43,161 bases of DNA from a virus: IMG/VR virus record IMGVR_UViG_3300009703_002664, positions 1-43,161 of that record, one strand, 5' to 3'. How positions within the stretch are numbered: position 1 is the first letter of the stretch; every line of letters begins with the position of its first letter. A program made the position numbers and the translations under genes. Of this stretch, positions 15,574 through 22,830 are shown one piece after another. The notes under the pieces were generated by a model that did no database searches, was not told the DNA's origin, and saw only the letters and a program-made list of their open reading frames with translations.

Positions 15574-15960
15574 TCACCCTCGAATATCCGGAACAGTGTC
15601 TGGCAATTTCAATTTAAATCGCCTTTGAATTGTCGCACCGCTACATTGTTTCTTAACGCTATCGTCAAAGAAATTGCGTTCCAAATCGCCCCACCCTTCA
15701 CGGCACTTCGATAACCAATTTTCATTTGGAACCTTTTCTTCTTCACCCAACTGTTGCATTTCTCTTACCAGCTTCATAAATTTATCAAACAATTGATCCA
15801 CCTTTGAACGAGCAACAGGGACGCAATATACTTTAGCATCCTCATCTTGCTTCATGATAATTTGTTTTACAACCTTGCATTCGTGCATAGATTCGTATTC
15901 ACTTGTAGAGTCTACACTCACACCGCCAACCATGGCAATTATCATCATTGCTTTTAACAT
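15574..15960 (-). CDS. Small exported protein, unknown function
   Basis: 128 residues from ATG 15960, chosen because GGAGG lies eight bases upstream and it overlaps the previous stop by a few bases. A longer frame to 16008 would run further into the upstream gene. The N-terminus MLKAMMIIAMVGGVSVDS is a short hydrophobic signal. The mature part has four Cys (near residues 28, 45, 84 and 105), compatible with disulfides in the periplasm. No family recognised. Confidence 0.65.
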   Translation of the reverse strand: MLKAMMIIAMVGGVSVDSTSEYESMHECKVVKQIIMKQDEDAKVYCVPVARSKVDQLFDKFMKLVREMQQLGEEEKVPNENWLSKCREGWGDLERNFFDDSVKKQCSGATIQRRFKLKLPDTVPDIRG

Positions 15961-16649
15961 TTTAGTGCCTCCTGATAAACCGCTGGAACCTTCCAAGGTG
16001 TGAACCAAATTGTAGACAAACTATAAGAAGTCACACCTGCATTCTTATAATCTCTGACATCCTGAGGAGTATATATTCCCCCACCTGCTATTATAGCAGT
16101 TCCCTTTAAATCCATATTGGCAACCTTTTCTATTAATGGAAGATTGACTTCCTTGAGTTGCCTTCCGCTGATGCCACCCCTGTTAGTTGGAATAGTATTA
16201 GAAAGGTGAAATACTTTCACTCCTAAATTATACATTCTAGCAACATCATCAGGCATATTATCAGTTGGACTAAATTTAACCTGAAGCATAGGAAACCTGT
16301 TAACAAATCGTTTCACTTCATCATCTGTTATTGAATAACCGCTAACATTGGGACAACCTATATTGATTTCTAATTTACTCCATGAAGGGGGCTTTTCAAT
16401 AAAAGGGGTCCAATCACTATCCAAAGCAGCAATAGAATAAACCGCCTCGCGGTCGCACTTCTTTAAGTTCTGCGCTCCACAGTTACGGAACCCAATCTTA
16501 TTAATCCACCCTCCTGGAACTTTCCTAAGAGTGCGAGCAATCTGTTTAATCAATCCTGTTCTTCTTTCCCAGGTATAGGTTCCTCGTATCCGAACGCATC
16601 TACCATACCCAACATAATTACCAAATGGTGGGGAGATGTAAACCGACAT
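15954..16649 (-). CDS. Dihydroorotate dehydrogenase-like FMN TIM-barrel protein
   Basis: 231 residues, shorter than the roughly 310-340 of class 1/2 PyrD. Family blocks are visible in order: GGWINKIGFRNCG (about 46-58), LEINIGCPNVSG (about 92-103, the FMN-site I-N-x-x-C-P-N), QVKFSPTDN (about 122-130, with the flavin Lys), HLSNTIPTNRGGISG (about 147-161), IIAGGGIYTPQDV (about 181-193), then STIWFTPW. The reaction would be dihydroorotate to orotate in pyrimidine synthesis. With RNR and ThyX in the window this would supply pyrimidine precursors. The catalytic base is not obvious and the N-terminus is short, so another flavin oxidoreductase role is possible. Confidence 0.7.
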   Translation of the reverse strand: MSVYISPPFGNYVGYGRCVRIRGTYTWERRTGLIKQIARTLRKVPGGWINKIGFRNCGAQNLKKCDREAVYSIAALDSDWTPFIEKPPSWSKLEINIGCPNVSGYSITDDEVKRFVNRFPMLQVKFSPTDNMPDDVARMYNLGVKVFHLSNTIPTNRGGISGRQLKEVNLPLIEKVANMDLKGTAIIAGGGIYTPQDVRDYKNAGVTSYSLSTIWFTPWKVPAVYQEALKC

Positions 16650-16993
16650 TATTCCTCTTCCTTTACATCAACTGCCATTTCAACTTTTTCTGCCATATCC
16701 TTTAACACTGGCAAAAGCGGATGATGTAAGTCTAAAGTGTTATAAACTGTAGCACGAAGGCATTCAATAGATAGAGCAAAAAGTTTATCAAAATCTTCTG
16801 ACTCAATATCGATGCCATCTAATGCAAATACCTGTACCAAATGATGAGCATGATAGTCGATCATCTGAGAAATCAGTTCCCTTTGAGTTGCCTCAACTGA
16901 CTCTTTGTTTTTATGCAAAGCAACTATGTTTTCGCGTTTAATAATTGCAGATTTTGGAAACTGTATGAGATTGGTATTTGCTGAATCGTTCAA
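16649..16993 (-). CDS. Hypothetical phage protein with TTG start
   Basis: 114 residues, helical, with a His-rich central stretch (MIDYHAHHLVQVFALDG) and an acidic C-terminus. No domain recognised. The start is TTG at 16993, which overlaps the TGA of the upstream gene (TTGA). GAGGG lies seven bases upstream, and no ATG fits. It is in the transcript running from the large hypothetical gene to the DHODH-like gene. Confidence 0.65.
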   Translation of the reverse strand: MNDSANTNLIQFPKSAIIKRENIVALHKNKESVEATQRELISQMIDYHAHHLVQVFALDGIDIESEDFDKLFALSIECLRATVYNTLDLHHPLLPVLKDMAEKVEMAVDVKEEE

Positions 16994-18123
16994 TTAATCA
17001 CCCTCAATAAGACCGTCATTTTATTTAGTCGACCATTACAATCTTTTGCTTTTGTAGTAAGTTCATCAAATCTTTTAATAATTGCTTTCGGTCCACCATT
17101 TAAAATTTTCTCGATAGTTTCTTCCGGTTTGCGGAGAACCTTATATTTAGACAGCTTCTCATCATAATTTTTAATAGAAGTTCCCTTAAATGTAAGACCG
17201 CCACGATCGATGGCAACATAGTGAAACAATGCTTTATATTTTGTCCAATAGACCCAAAGTTCTGATGCACCAATAACCTTAGATGGATCAATGCTTGCTA
17301 TTTTTAGGGATGGATCTTCTTCCATGTACTGTACATTCTTAACGATTTGCTGTACAGACATAGATTTCTTTTTCCTAGGTTGCCGAACCTTACGTTTATT
17401 GCTGCCAAATTTACGAGCATCATCAACAATCATGGACAGAAATTCAAACAACTGAACACGTTGTTTCTTGGTGATAAACTTATATGCCTCGTTTACCTGT
17501 TCATCTTCACCAGACACTGCCAGCTCAGCTTCTTCCATTACAGGAACATAATATTCACCGATCTTTGAAGCAATCATTGGTTTAATATCCGAACTCTGCA
17601 ACCAATCATACATAGAAAATTCACTCTTGCATTTGGCGTTGACGAAGTCATCAATTTCTTGCTCCAATTCAGCGATACGTTCATTCGCCGCATTCTGAAC
17701 ACGTTCTTGAATTGAAATTACCTTTGCTTTTGGAGCAGCTTCTATAACCTTTTCTGCTTTCTTTTGATCAGCAAGAGATTTAAAAGATGATATCTGTTCA
17801 TCTAACCAAATTCTGCTATCATCAGGTAAATCTAAACCTTGTTCCATCATACTACATAGATCAGCAACCGTAGAAAACCTATAATCCTCTAATGATTTAA
17901 TTGCTGAAATGGTTTTCTTATTCATTTTGATGGATTGGAGATATCTGACAACGATCCCCTTATATTTTTTCCGGTCCAGCATATAATTATACCAGTTATA
18001 TGCACGAAGCATCTTTGATTTTAGTTCATCTTCGGAAAGTTCATGTTGATCTTCCCAAGTTGGTTCATCGCCATAGAAGGATTGAGTTAGAGTTTTCGAT
18101 GCCTTCCTTGGTTTCTTTGCCAT
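16990..18123 (-). CDS. Conserved large hypothetical phage protein
   Basis: 377 residues, Lys-rich at the start (MAKKPRKASK) with an internal basic patch (KRKVRQPRKKKS, about 245-256) that could contact nucleic acid. A long helical region spans about 140-180. I recall similar proteins in T4-like marine phages but no assigned function. The ATG has AGAGG seven bases upstream. The gene follows directly after the structured RNA element at 18143-18259 and may be regulated by it or by readthrough past its T-run. Confidence 0.65.
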   Translation of the reverse strand: MAKKPRKASKTLTQSFYGDEPTWEDQHELSEDELKSKMLRAYNWYNYMLDRKKYKGIVVRYLQSIKMNKKTISAIKSLEDYRFSTVADLCSMMEQGLDLPDDSRIWLDEQISSFKSLADQKKAEKVIEAAPKAKVISIQERVQNAANERIAELEQEIDDFVNAKCKSEFSMYDWLQSSDIKPMIASKIGEYYVPVMEEAELAVSGEDEQVNEAYKFITKKQRVQLFEFLSMIVDDARKFGSNKRKVRQPRKKKSMSVQQIVKNVQYMEEDPSLKIASIDPSKVIGASELWVYWTKYKALFHYVAIDRGGLTFKGTSIKNYDEKLSKYKVLRKPEETIEKILNGGPKAIIKRFDELTTKAKDCNGRLNKMTVLLRVIN

Positions 18124-18142
18124 AATAGACCTCTATCATTAG

Positions 18143-18259
18143 AAAAAAGACGCGATAGTTAAGGAGTGTGAATAACGCTTTCATGCTGATGAAGTGACCA
18201 CCGTCGTCGTCGCTTCTAGTTTTTGTGGGGAGAACGCCCCACCACACTCCTTAACTATA
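18143..18259 (-). ncRNA. Candidate structured small RNA or 5' leader with 16-bp closing stem
   Basis: An early promoter (18266-18294) predicts transcription starting at about 18259. The first 16 bases (18258-18243) are a perfect reverse complement of 18170-18155, so the ends of an RNA of about 105 nt pair fully. Directly inside is a 6-bp hairpin (GTGGGG at 18242-18237 with CCCCAC at 18230-18225). The paired 3' arm is followed by CGCGTC and six T (18148-18143), like an intrinsic terminator. The 5' arm holds AAGGAG, which the 3' arm masks. It could be a free-standing phage sRNA or an attenuating leader of the gene starting at 18123. No convincing ORF lies inside it. It occupies most of the only gene-free stretch of more than 100 bp in the window apart from the gap at 2912-3015. 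Confidence 0.6.
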
Positions 18260-18265
18260 ACAACC

Positions 18266-18294
18266 ATTGTAAACTATAAAGCCTCAATTGTCAA
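18266..18294 (-). promoter_or_regulatory. Early sigma70-type promoter upstream of the structured RNA
   Basis: Minus strand TTGACA (18294-18289), 17-bp spacer, TACAAT (18271-18266), with the AAGCCT/AGGCTT dyad. The block is essentially identical to the promoter at 30722-30750 over about 30 bp. The TGA stop of the 48-aa gene (18291-18293) lies inside the -35 box. Confidence 0.85.
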
Positions 18295-18437
18295 GGCTTA
18301 TTTTCATTATTTTTATTTTTTGCCCACTGCACGATATCTTTTTCGTCCATACGACCAGCTTTATACCCCATCCACCAAGACGCACCAACACATGCGCTGA
18401 TAAACAGGACATGAAATATAACCATTCCTACACTCAT
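18291..18437 (-). CDS. Small membrane protein (48 aa)
   Basis: A frame from ATG 18437 to the TGA inside the next promoter. It begins MSVGMVIFHVLFISACVG, a single membrane helix, followed by a Trp-Trp pair and a charged tail with about equal acid and base. GGGGAG lies eight bases upstream, and the ATG overlaps the preceding stop (ATGA). No family recognised. Confidence 0.6.
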   Translation of the reverse strand: MSVGMVIFHVLFISACVGASWWMGYKAGRMDEKDIVQWAKNKNNENKP

Positions 18438-18556
18438 AACGAGTCTCCCCATTCCTTTAATCTTTTTCGAATATCTCTACACTCCATGATCATAACAATA
18501 ACGAACGCCAATGTGGCACCAGTAAAAAATCCACATAAATAATCCAACAATTCCAT
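18434..18556 (-). CDS. Small membrane protein (40 aa)
   Basis: ATG 18556 overlaps the stop of the GT4 gene (TAATG), and the TGA overlaps the next start (ATGA). It begins MELLDYLCGFFTGATLAFVI, one membrane helix, followed by a basic tail (RDIRKRLKEW). GGAG lies eight bases upstream. With the 48-aa neighbour it forms a pair of overlapping single-pass proteins, possibly a two-component membrane factor. No function assigned. Confidence 0.58.
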   Translation of the reverse strand: MELLDYLCGFFTGATLAFVIVMIMECRDIRKRLKEWGDSL

Positions 18557-19602
18557 TATAGGTTCTCCATACTCTGTAGGAATCCCGTCCACTGGGTAGT
18601 ACGAAGATCCCAATTGTAAAAATTATTAACGTACATTGCCTGAAATTTGAGTTTGTTCTGTACGTTATCTTCCCAATGAATTGTTAATGCCGCATCCAAT
18701 GCCTGAGCAAAAGTATTGGCATGCTTATTCACATCCTCATTCCAATTATACATTATTCCAAAATTGCCAAGAGTTTCAGGTATTGCCGCAAAATTAGGAG
18801 CAACAACCGAACAACCAGCACTCATCGCTTCTATAATAGAAATTCCGCTTGTTTCGGGCCATATGTTCGGATATGAATATATGTGTGCTTTCTTGAGGGC
18901 ATCTCGGACAACATGATTGGGTTGGTATCCATGATAAGTGATATCAGGATGCTCTTTACATTTATCCAAAATTTCTTTATATTGCTTATCCCTATCTGCC
19001 CATCCATAAATTTCAAAAGATGAATAAACATCCAAATGAAGTTTCTGTTCTGGTTTTACCTTCCGAAAATGCTCAAAAACTGGAACAAGTATTTCAAGTC
19101 CTCTATGCGGGGTGGTATGATAAATCAGATTAATCGTATCATCTTTAGGTTTCTCGTGTTCCTCAATCGGAACTATTGCATTTTGAATAACGAGACCCTC
19201 GGAATAAGGAACTCCAAGACCCATATTAAATGTTGCCTGTTGATAATTACTCACGAATACAATTTTCCCAAACCGTTTTCGTGATTCAGGGTCTTTTAAA
19301 TGTTCACACTCAGGGTCATCCCAAGTATCATGCATCCAGAGAATATTTTGCTTATCCTCGCTAATGCTTCGAACACGTGAACATATAATATGAAATTTAT
19401 CCAGCAGTTCAGGGTCAACACGTTCACGTAGACCCTCCAACATCATTTCAGTTCCACCCCGACTTTCGGTATAAGTACCATTTTCTGAAGGTGCAGGAAT
19501 TTCCTTATTACCAGCTATCAGTTGCCCATCTCGTGGTTTAGTCGTTTTCCGAGTAAACTTATCAGAACCACTGGTTAATCCTGTTACATTTAACTTAGTC
19601 AT
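18556..19602 (-). CDS. GT-B glycosyltransferase (GT4-like)
   Basis: 348 residues. The C-terminal Rossmann half shows the GT4 pattern: a basic residue after the first strand (LIYHTTPHRGLEIL, about 159-172), VYSSFEIYG, ITYHGYQP, and the E-x7-E nucleotide-sugar motif in PETSGISIIEAMSAG (about 258-272). The N-terminal acceptor domain contains IICSRVRS and ILWMHDTWD. It transfers a sugar from an NDP-sugar; the acceptor is unknown. The ATG overlaps the previous stop by four bases. Confidence 0.85.
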   Translation of the reverse strand: MTKLNVTGLTSGSDKFTRKTTKPRDGQLIAGNKEIPAPSENGTYTESRGGTEMMLEGLRERVDPELLDKFHIICSRVRSISEDKQNILWMHDTWDDPECEHLKDPESRKRFGKIVFVSNYQQATFNMGLGVPYSEGLVIQNAIVPIEEHEKPKDDTINLIYHTTPHRGLEILVPVFEHFRKVKPEQKLHLDVYSSFEIYGWADRDKQYKEILDKCKEHPDITYHGYQPNHVVRDALKKAHIYSYPNIWPETSGISIIEAMSAGCSVVAPNFAAIPETLGNFGIMYNWNEDVNKHANTFAQALDAALTIHWEDNVQNKLKFQAMYVNNFYNWDLRTTQWTGFLQSMENL

Positions 19603-19874
19603 TGCGGTCCAATCATATCTTCAGTAAGCATTTGTGGACCGACATCTGAGACACTTTCAACGCGAAATGAACGCCAACCTCCTATATCAACATCCCAAAC
19701 AGAAAGAACTTGATCGTTTGGTTTACTTTCAGAAAAATCCATCTGCTTCGGTAAATATTCAGAAAGAAGAGTGCAATTCATAACTCTTTCTTCACCATTT
19801 ACCTTAGTAAAACGGACATTGATAATTCCGTTTCGAGCTTGTTCCTGAATTTGTTGTTTACTATAATTACCCAT
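19599..19874 (-). CDS. SH3-like beta-barrel phage protein
   Basis: 91 residues from the ATG at 19874, eight bases after GGAGG; an ATG seven codons upstream is too close to that site. The pattern INVRFTKVNGEERVMNCTLL, then VWDVDIGGWRSFRVESV, is a small beta-barrel of the type I know from T4-like marine phages, where the first half reads as V-x-F-x-K-x-x-G-x-x-R-x-M-x-C-T-L. It is thought to bind nucleic acid or protein; function not established. Confidence 0.65.
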   Translation of the reverse strand: MGNYSKQQIQEQARNGIINVRFTKVNGEERVMNCTLLSEYLPKQMDFSESKPNDQVLSVWDVDIGGWRSFRVESVSDVGPQMLTEDMIGPQ

Positions 19875-20070
19875 CACCATATCCTCCACTAACATTTTCT
19901 AATAGGATTAATAAATCATTCAAAGTTAAAAAATACTCACCACCACTACAACAAATAAAATCCCGAATATCTTCAGCAAAAAAACCACGTTCTTTAAAAA
20001 GGACAGGAGTTTTCTTAATGAACATTAATGCTTGTTCATAACAAGGGTGAAGAATATTCAATTCTATCAT
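19867..20070 (-). CDS. Hypothetical small protein (67 aa)
   Basis: I take ATG 20070, with AAGGA six bases upstream, as the start. The frame stays open to 20148 but would then overlap the exported protease gene by almost 70 nt. The product begins MIELNILHPCYEQALMF and is helical and acidic, with two adjacent Cys. No family recognised. Its 3' end overlaps the SH3-like gene start by eight bases. Confidence 0.55.
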   Translation of the reverse strand: MIELNILHPCYEQALMFIKKTPVLFKERGFFAEDIRDFICCSGGEYFLTLNDLLILLENVSGGYGDG

Positions 20071-20080
20071 ACCAAATCCT

Positions 20081-20578
20081 TCAATCCATTTGTGGAACCC
20101 AATAACCATCATAGGGGCAAGCAAACATTGTTGCCATATACAAACCATTTAAATCCAATGCTTCCATCACACCCACATGATCTTGCGCTTTTAACCATTC
20201 ATCTTGAATTTCATATGCCTCTATTTCCCGTTTTCCCATACAAGCATATTTGCCCTTATTTGAATATTGCATATGGTGAACCAACTCGTGAACTATAACC
20301 GATTTATAGACAATATCAGAAAGTGTTTCTTTAAGGTTATCTCGCAACCAAATAGTTTTCGTATCATTATTATATATTGCAAGTGTTTTGCCTACTGTTT
20401 CTGCTTCACCCGAACAAACTAATTTGTTTCCTCGTTCCTCAGTAATATTACCGCAACCATAAAGCATGTATTGAAGAGTTGCATGGTTTGCATATTTCAC
20501 ATCAGGCAATGCAGGAACATTCCAGTTTGGGACAAACGTAGATATCCAGATCATAGCTGCTAACATGAATTCGTTCAT
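20081..20578 (-). CDS. Exported zinc metallopeptidase-like protein (HExxH)
   Basis: 165 residues. A hydrophobic N-terminal signal (MNEFMLAAMIWISTFV) and a zincin motif VIVHELVHHMQY (about 93-104, HELVH) are visible, followed by an acidic REIEAYEIQDEW helix that could give the third ligand. Four Cys in the mature part suggest periplasmic folding. The family resembles small bacterial proteins of the DUF6647 kind. The substrate is unknown; cell-wall or envelope turnover during infection is one possibility. Confidence 0.7.
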   Translation of the reverse strand: MNEFMLAAMIWISTFVPNWNVPALPDVKYANHATLQYMLYGCGNITEERGNKLVCSGEAETVGKTLAIYNNDTKTIWLRDNLKETLSDIVYKSVIVHELVHHMQYSNKGKYACMGKREIEAYEIQDEWLKAQDHVGVMEALDLNGLYMATMFACPYDGYWVPQMD

Positions 20579-20931
20579 CAGTTTCTTCTCATTTTAGAAA
20601 TATCTTCTGCATCCTTTTTACTAAAAACAGGAACCATATTTGATTTGTGCATAGTAGCAATGCCTAGCAATTTGCGTTTCCCATCATATTTCTTTGGCGC
20701 ATCTTTAGCAGCGGTGCCTGTAGGGATAACGCCAGAAGTGGGTGATAAATTATCTACCTTATCTATATATGATGGAATTTCCGACCTATAATTACTTTTC
20801 TTGCTTTTCGTATATCCGTTCTTCTTCAACCATTTCTGGTGTTCACGCTCAGCAGCTAACTGTTTTGCAGATTTCTTGACCTTACGTTTGCGCGTGCTGG
20901 TCGTGGTAAAGTATGCGGGCATCAGACTCAT
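20578..20931 (-). CDS. Small basic protein, candidate leaderless mRNA
   Basis: 117 residues from ATG 20931, strongly basic (TRKRKVKKSAKQLAAERE near residues 12-29) with a disordered middle. No domain recognised; DNA or RNA binding is plausible. The promoter -10 box at 20939-20944 ends eight bases before this ATG, so transcription would begin at or within a base or two of the start codon. An ATG three codons upstream overlaps the -10 box and cannot be used from this promoter; another ATG at 20922 is possible. Confidence 0.7.
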   Translation of the reverse strand: MSLMPAYFTTTSTRKRKVKKSAKQLAAEREHQKWLKKNGYTKSKKSNYRSEIPSYIDKVDNLSPTSGVIPTGTAAKDAPKKYDGKRKLLGIATMHKSNMVPVFSKKDAEDISKMRRN

Positions 20932-20938
20932 GTTAATC

Positions 20939-20967
20939 ATTGTACTATAAAAGTTGCCAATTGTAAA
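20939..20967 (-). promoter_or_regulatory. Early sigma70-type promoter, leaderless layout
   Basis: Minus strand TTTACA (20967-20962), 17-bp spacer starting ATTG, TACAAT (20944-20939), with GCC/GGC flanks. The next ATG is at 20931, so the leader is at most about two bases. It is the leftward half of the divergent junction with the plus-strand island. Confidence 0.8.
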
Positions 20968-20978
20968 GGGCTAAATAT
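20967..20978 (+). promoter_or_regulatory. Possible late-type promoter for the plus-strand island
   Basis: The plus strand reads GGGCTAAATATG. GCTAAATA matches the T4 late box TATAAATA at six of eight positions. It lies about 20 bp upstream of the first plus-strand gene (20997) in the only intergenic gap available to it. No sigma70-like pair is evident on this strand, so this is the best candidate but a weak one. Confidence 0.35.
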
Positions 20979-20996
20979 GGCTAGAGGTGAGAATAA

Positions 20997-21275
20997 ATGG
21001 ATTTTCTATCATTTGTAAGCGATGTCGGGTTCCCTATAGCGGCAGCAGTTGCTGGTGGGTTTTTCGTGTTTTTAACTATCAAATATATTTTAGATAGTGT
21101 CACAGGATCTATAAAATCATTAAGATCCATCATACAAGCATTGGATAATCGCGTGCAGACTATGAATAATGACGTAACAAAAATTGATGTTCTACTGTCG
21201 TATGCTTTAGGGGTGAAACCAAATATAGACAGATTAGCAGCGAATGAAGGTAAAGAGGACGCAAGGAGAGATTGA
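20997..21275 (+). CDS. Single-pass membrane protein, paralogue A (holin-like layout)
   Basis: 92 residues: a short N-terminus, one membrane helix (about 10-31, VGFPIAAAVAGGFFVFLTIKYI), then a helical coiled-coil-like cytoplasmic part. The G-F-P-I-x-A-A start of the helix and overall plan are shared with the next gene, so the two are paralogues. The layout recalls BhlA/UviB-type holin-like peptides, but no lysis gene is adjacent. GAGGTGA lies about six bases before the ATG. Confidence 0.68.
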   Translation: MDFLSFVSDVGFPIAAAVAGGFFVFLTIKYILDSVTGSIKSLRSIIQALDNRVQTMNNDVTKIDVLLSYALGVKPNIDRLAANEGKEDARRD

Positions 21276-21553
21276 TGGATTTAGCAGACGCGATAGGGAA
21301 ATATGGATTTCCTATCATAGCAGCAATGGGTTTAGGATATTTTGTATATTATATTTGGAATTGGGTTACAAATGAAGTCAAACCAATTTTAGGGGAAACA
21401 TCCGCAACCCTCATAGCGTTGATTGATAGAATCAGAATGTTAGATAACGATTGTATTCGTCTTACCCAAAAACTAAATATGGTATTAGAGTACAAAGATC
21501 CGGACTGGGAAAAATACACGACTGAAGAAAAGAATGAAAAGAAGAAAAAATAA
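21275..21553 (+). CDS. Single-pass membrane protein, paralogue B
   Basis: 92 residues from ATG 21275, which overlaps the TGA of paralogue A (TGATG), with GGAG seven bases upstream. The membrane helix (about 10-32, YGFPIIAAMGLGYFVYYIWNW) is followed by a soluble helix and a Lys/Glu-rich tail. Similarity to the upstream gene in the GFPI-AA motif and in spacing indicates duplication. The pair may form a hetero-oligomer in the inner membrane. Confidence 0.68.
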   Translation: MDLADAIGKYGFPIIAAMGLGYFVYYIWNWVTNEVKPILGETSATLIALIDRIRMLDNDCIRLTQKLNMVLEYKDPDWEKYTTEEKNEKKKK

Positions 21554-21744
21554 TGGCATATTGTATGAATTGCGGACATGCGTCCCACTGTGGCATACGT
21601 CACACAAGAACCGAAAGGGATTGGAGGGATTCAATTTTAGGGGAAATCGTTGTTTGCGAATATTGTCGTTGTGAACTTTGTTCAGAAAAAGCATCAGGAG
21701 TTTGGTCCGAAAGTATATTAAACCGAGATAGAAAGGTATTTTAA
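21553..21744 (+). CDS. Small cysteine-rich zinc protein
   Basis: 63 residues with seven Cys: CxxC at 4-7 plus Cys13, and a cluster CEYCRCELC around residues 35-43. This is the spacing of a treble-clef or double zinc knuckle. The ATG overlaps the previous stop (TAATG). No family recognised; possibly nucleic-acid binding, given the nuclease gene that follows. Confidence 0.65.
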   Translation: MAYCMNCGHASHCGIRHTRTERDWRDSILGEIVVCEYCRCELCSEKASGVWSESILNRDRKVF

Positions 21745-21748
21745 TTGA

Positions 21749-22177
21749 ATGACAAAAAATAGAACATTTTCCTACCGTGCTAAAATAATAAAAATCATAG
21801 ACGGAGATACCGTTGATGTTGACCTTGACCTAGGATTTTCCGTATGGTTAAGAAAACAAAGAGTCCGTCTTTATGGCATAGATACTCCTGAATCCCGAAC
21901 TCGTGATTTAGAAGAAAAGAAAAGAGGACTTCTTGCTAAAGATAAAATCAAAGAATTTTGCCCTGTGGGATCTAGCATAGAACTCAAAACTATTATCGGT
22001 GACGAGAGAGGCAAATTCGGTAGAATTTTAGGAATCCTTGAAGTTGATGATATTGACGTAAATAAATATCTTGTTGAAAATAATTATGCCGTTGCGTATC
22101 ATGGGCAGAGTAAAGATGATATCGAAGCGGAGCATTTAAAAAATGCTGAAATCCTTAAAGGACGTGGTGAAATATAG
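21749..22177 (+). CDS. Staphylococcal-nuclease-like (thermonuclease) protein
   Basis: 142 residues covering one SNase OB-fold domain. The calcium and catalytic positions are present: IIDGDTVDVDL, then RVRLYGIDTPE (equivalents of Arg35 and Glu43) and GKFGRILG (equivalent of Arg87). It has no signal peptide, so it should act inside the cell, for example on host DNA or RNA. The enzyme class cuts both DNA and RNA. It sits in the plus-strand island, five bases after the zinc protein. Confidence 0.85.
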   Translation: MTKNRTFSYRAKIIKIIDGDTVDVDLDLGFSVWLRKQRVRLYGIDTPESRTRDLEEKKRGLLAKDKIKEFCPVGSSIELKTIIGDERGKFGRILGILEVDDIDVNKYLVENNYAVAYHGQSKDDIEAEHLKNAEILKGRGEI

Positions 22178-22191
22178 CATAGGAGTTTATT

Positions 22192-22830
22192 ATGATTGAA
22201 CAGATTTTTAGTATTCCGATTTTTAGAGATACCATAGATCCAACGATATATAACAAAAAACAAATCAGAGAACAAATCGCCTCTAATTATCAAAAAGACC
22301 CTCATCGTAATGTTGATTGGGGAATGAGCGAATTGCATCATCTTAATTCTGATGAGAATAATCCAAAATTCGAACAATTAAATTTAGAAATTCTCAACAA
22401 TATATACAAAAAAAAGATTCAAGAATATTTCAACACATTTTCAGCAGATCCCTTCGGTTGGGATTTTCACATGTGCAACTATACTTGCTATGGAAATTCT
22501 CAACATATTTCTGAACACATCCATTCGGGAGCTGACTACGTTGCGATTCATTATGTAAAATACGATCCTGAAATTCATACGCCAACAATGTTCGTGAACA
22601 AAAGCGGACACATAGATTATATTGATGATATTAGACCTGATAAACCAAGATACGATTTATCTGATCCTATCCACTCATGGTTAGCTAAATTTTGGGCATT
22701 TGAAACAAAAGAAGATGATTTCCTTATTCACCCTGCCCTACTGTATCATTTTCTTCCCCCGCAAAAAAATGATGATGATAATTTAAGAATGGCAATAGTT
22801 TTAAACATCTCCACATATGATCAGAGCTGA
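22192..22830 (+). CDS. 2OG-Fe(II) oxygenase superfamily protein
   Basis: 212 residues. A beta-helix core is suggested by SEHIHSGADYVAIHYVKYD (about 103-121), with iron ligands of the H-x-H type common in the phage TIGR02466-like group, and by FLIHPALLYHFLPP (about 181-194), with the distal His followed by an Arg in LRMAIVLNIS. Such enzymes are frequent in marine T4-like phages, with unproven protein, lipid or nucleotide substrates. It is distinct from the TET/JBP gene. Its stop overlaps the convergent GT10 gene by 10 bp, leaving no room for a terminator. Confidence 0.7.
   Translation: MIEQIFSIPIFRDTIDPTIYNKKQIREQIASNYQKDPHRNVDWGMSELHHLNSDENNPKFEQLNLEILNNIYKKKIQEYFNTFSADPFGWDFHMCNYTCYGNSQHISEHIHSGADYVAIHYVKYDPEIHTPTMFVNKSGHIDYIDDIRPDKPRYDLSDPIHSWLAKFWAFETKEDDFLIHPALLYHFLPPQKNDDDNLRMAIVLNISTYDQS

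Noticed and set aside
18065-18247. 60-codon minus-strand frame crossing the structured RNA
   Set aside because: It overlaps the start of the 377-aa gene by about 60 nt and runs through the paired stem and the T-run. Its composition is irregular, so the RNA structure explains the region better.
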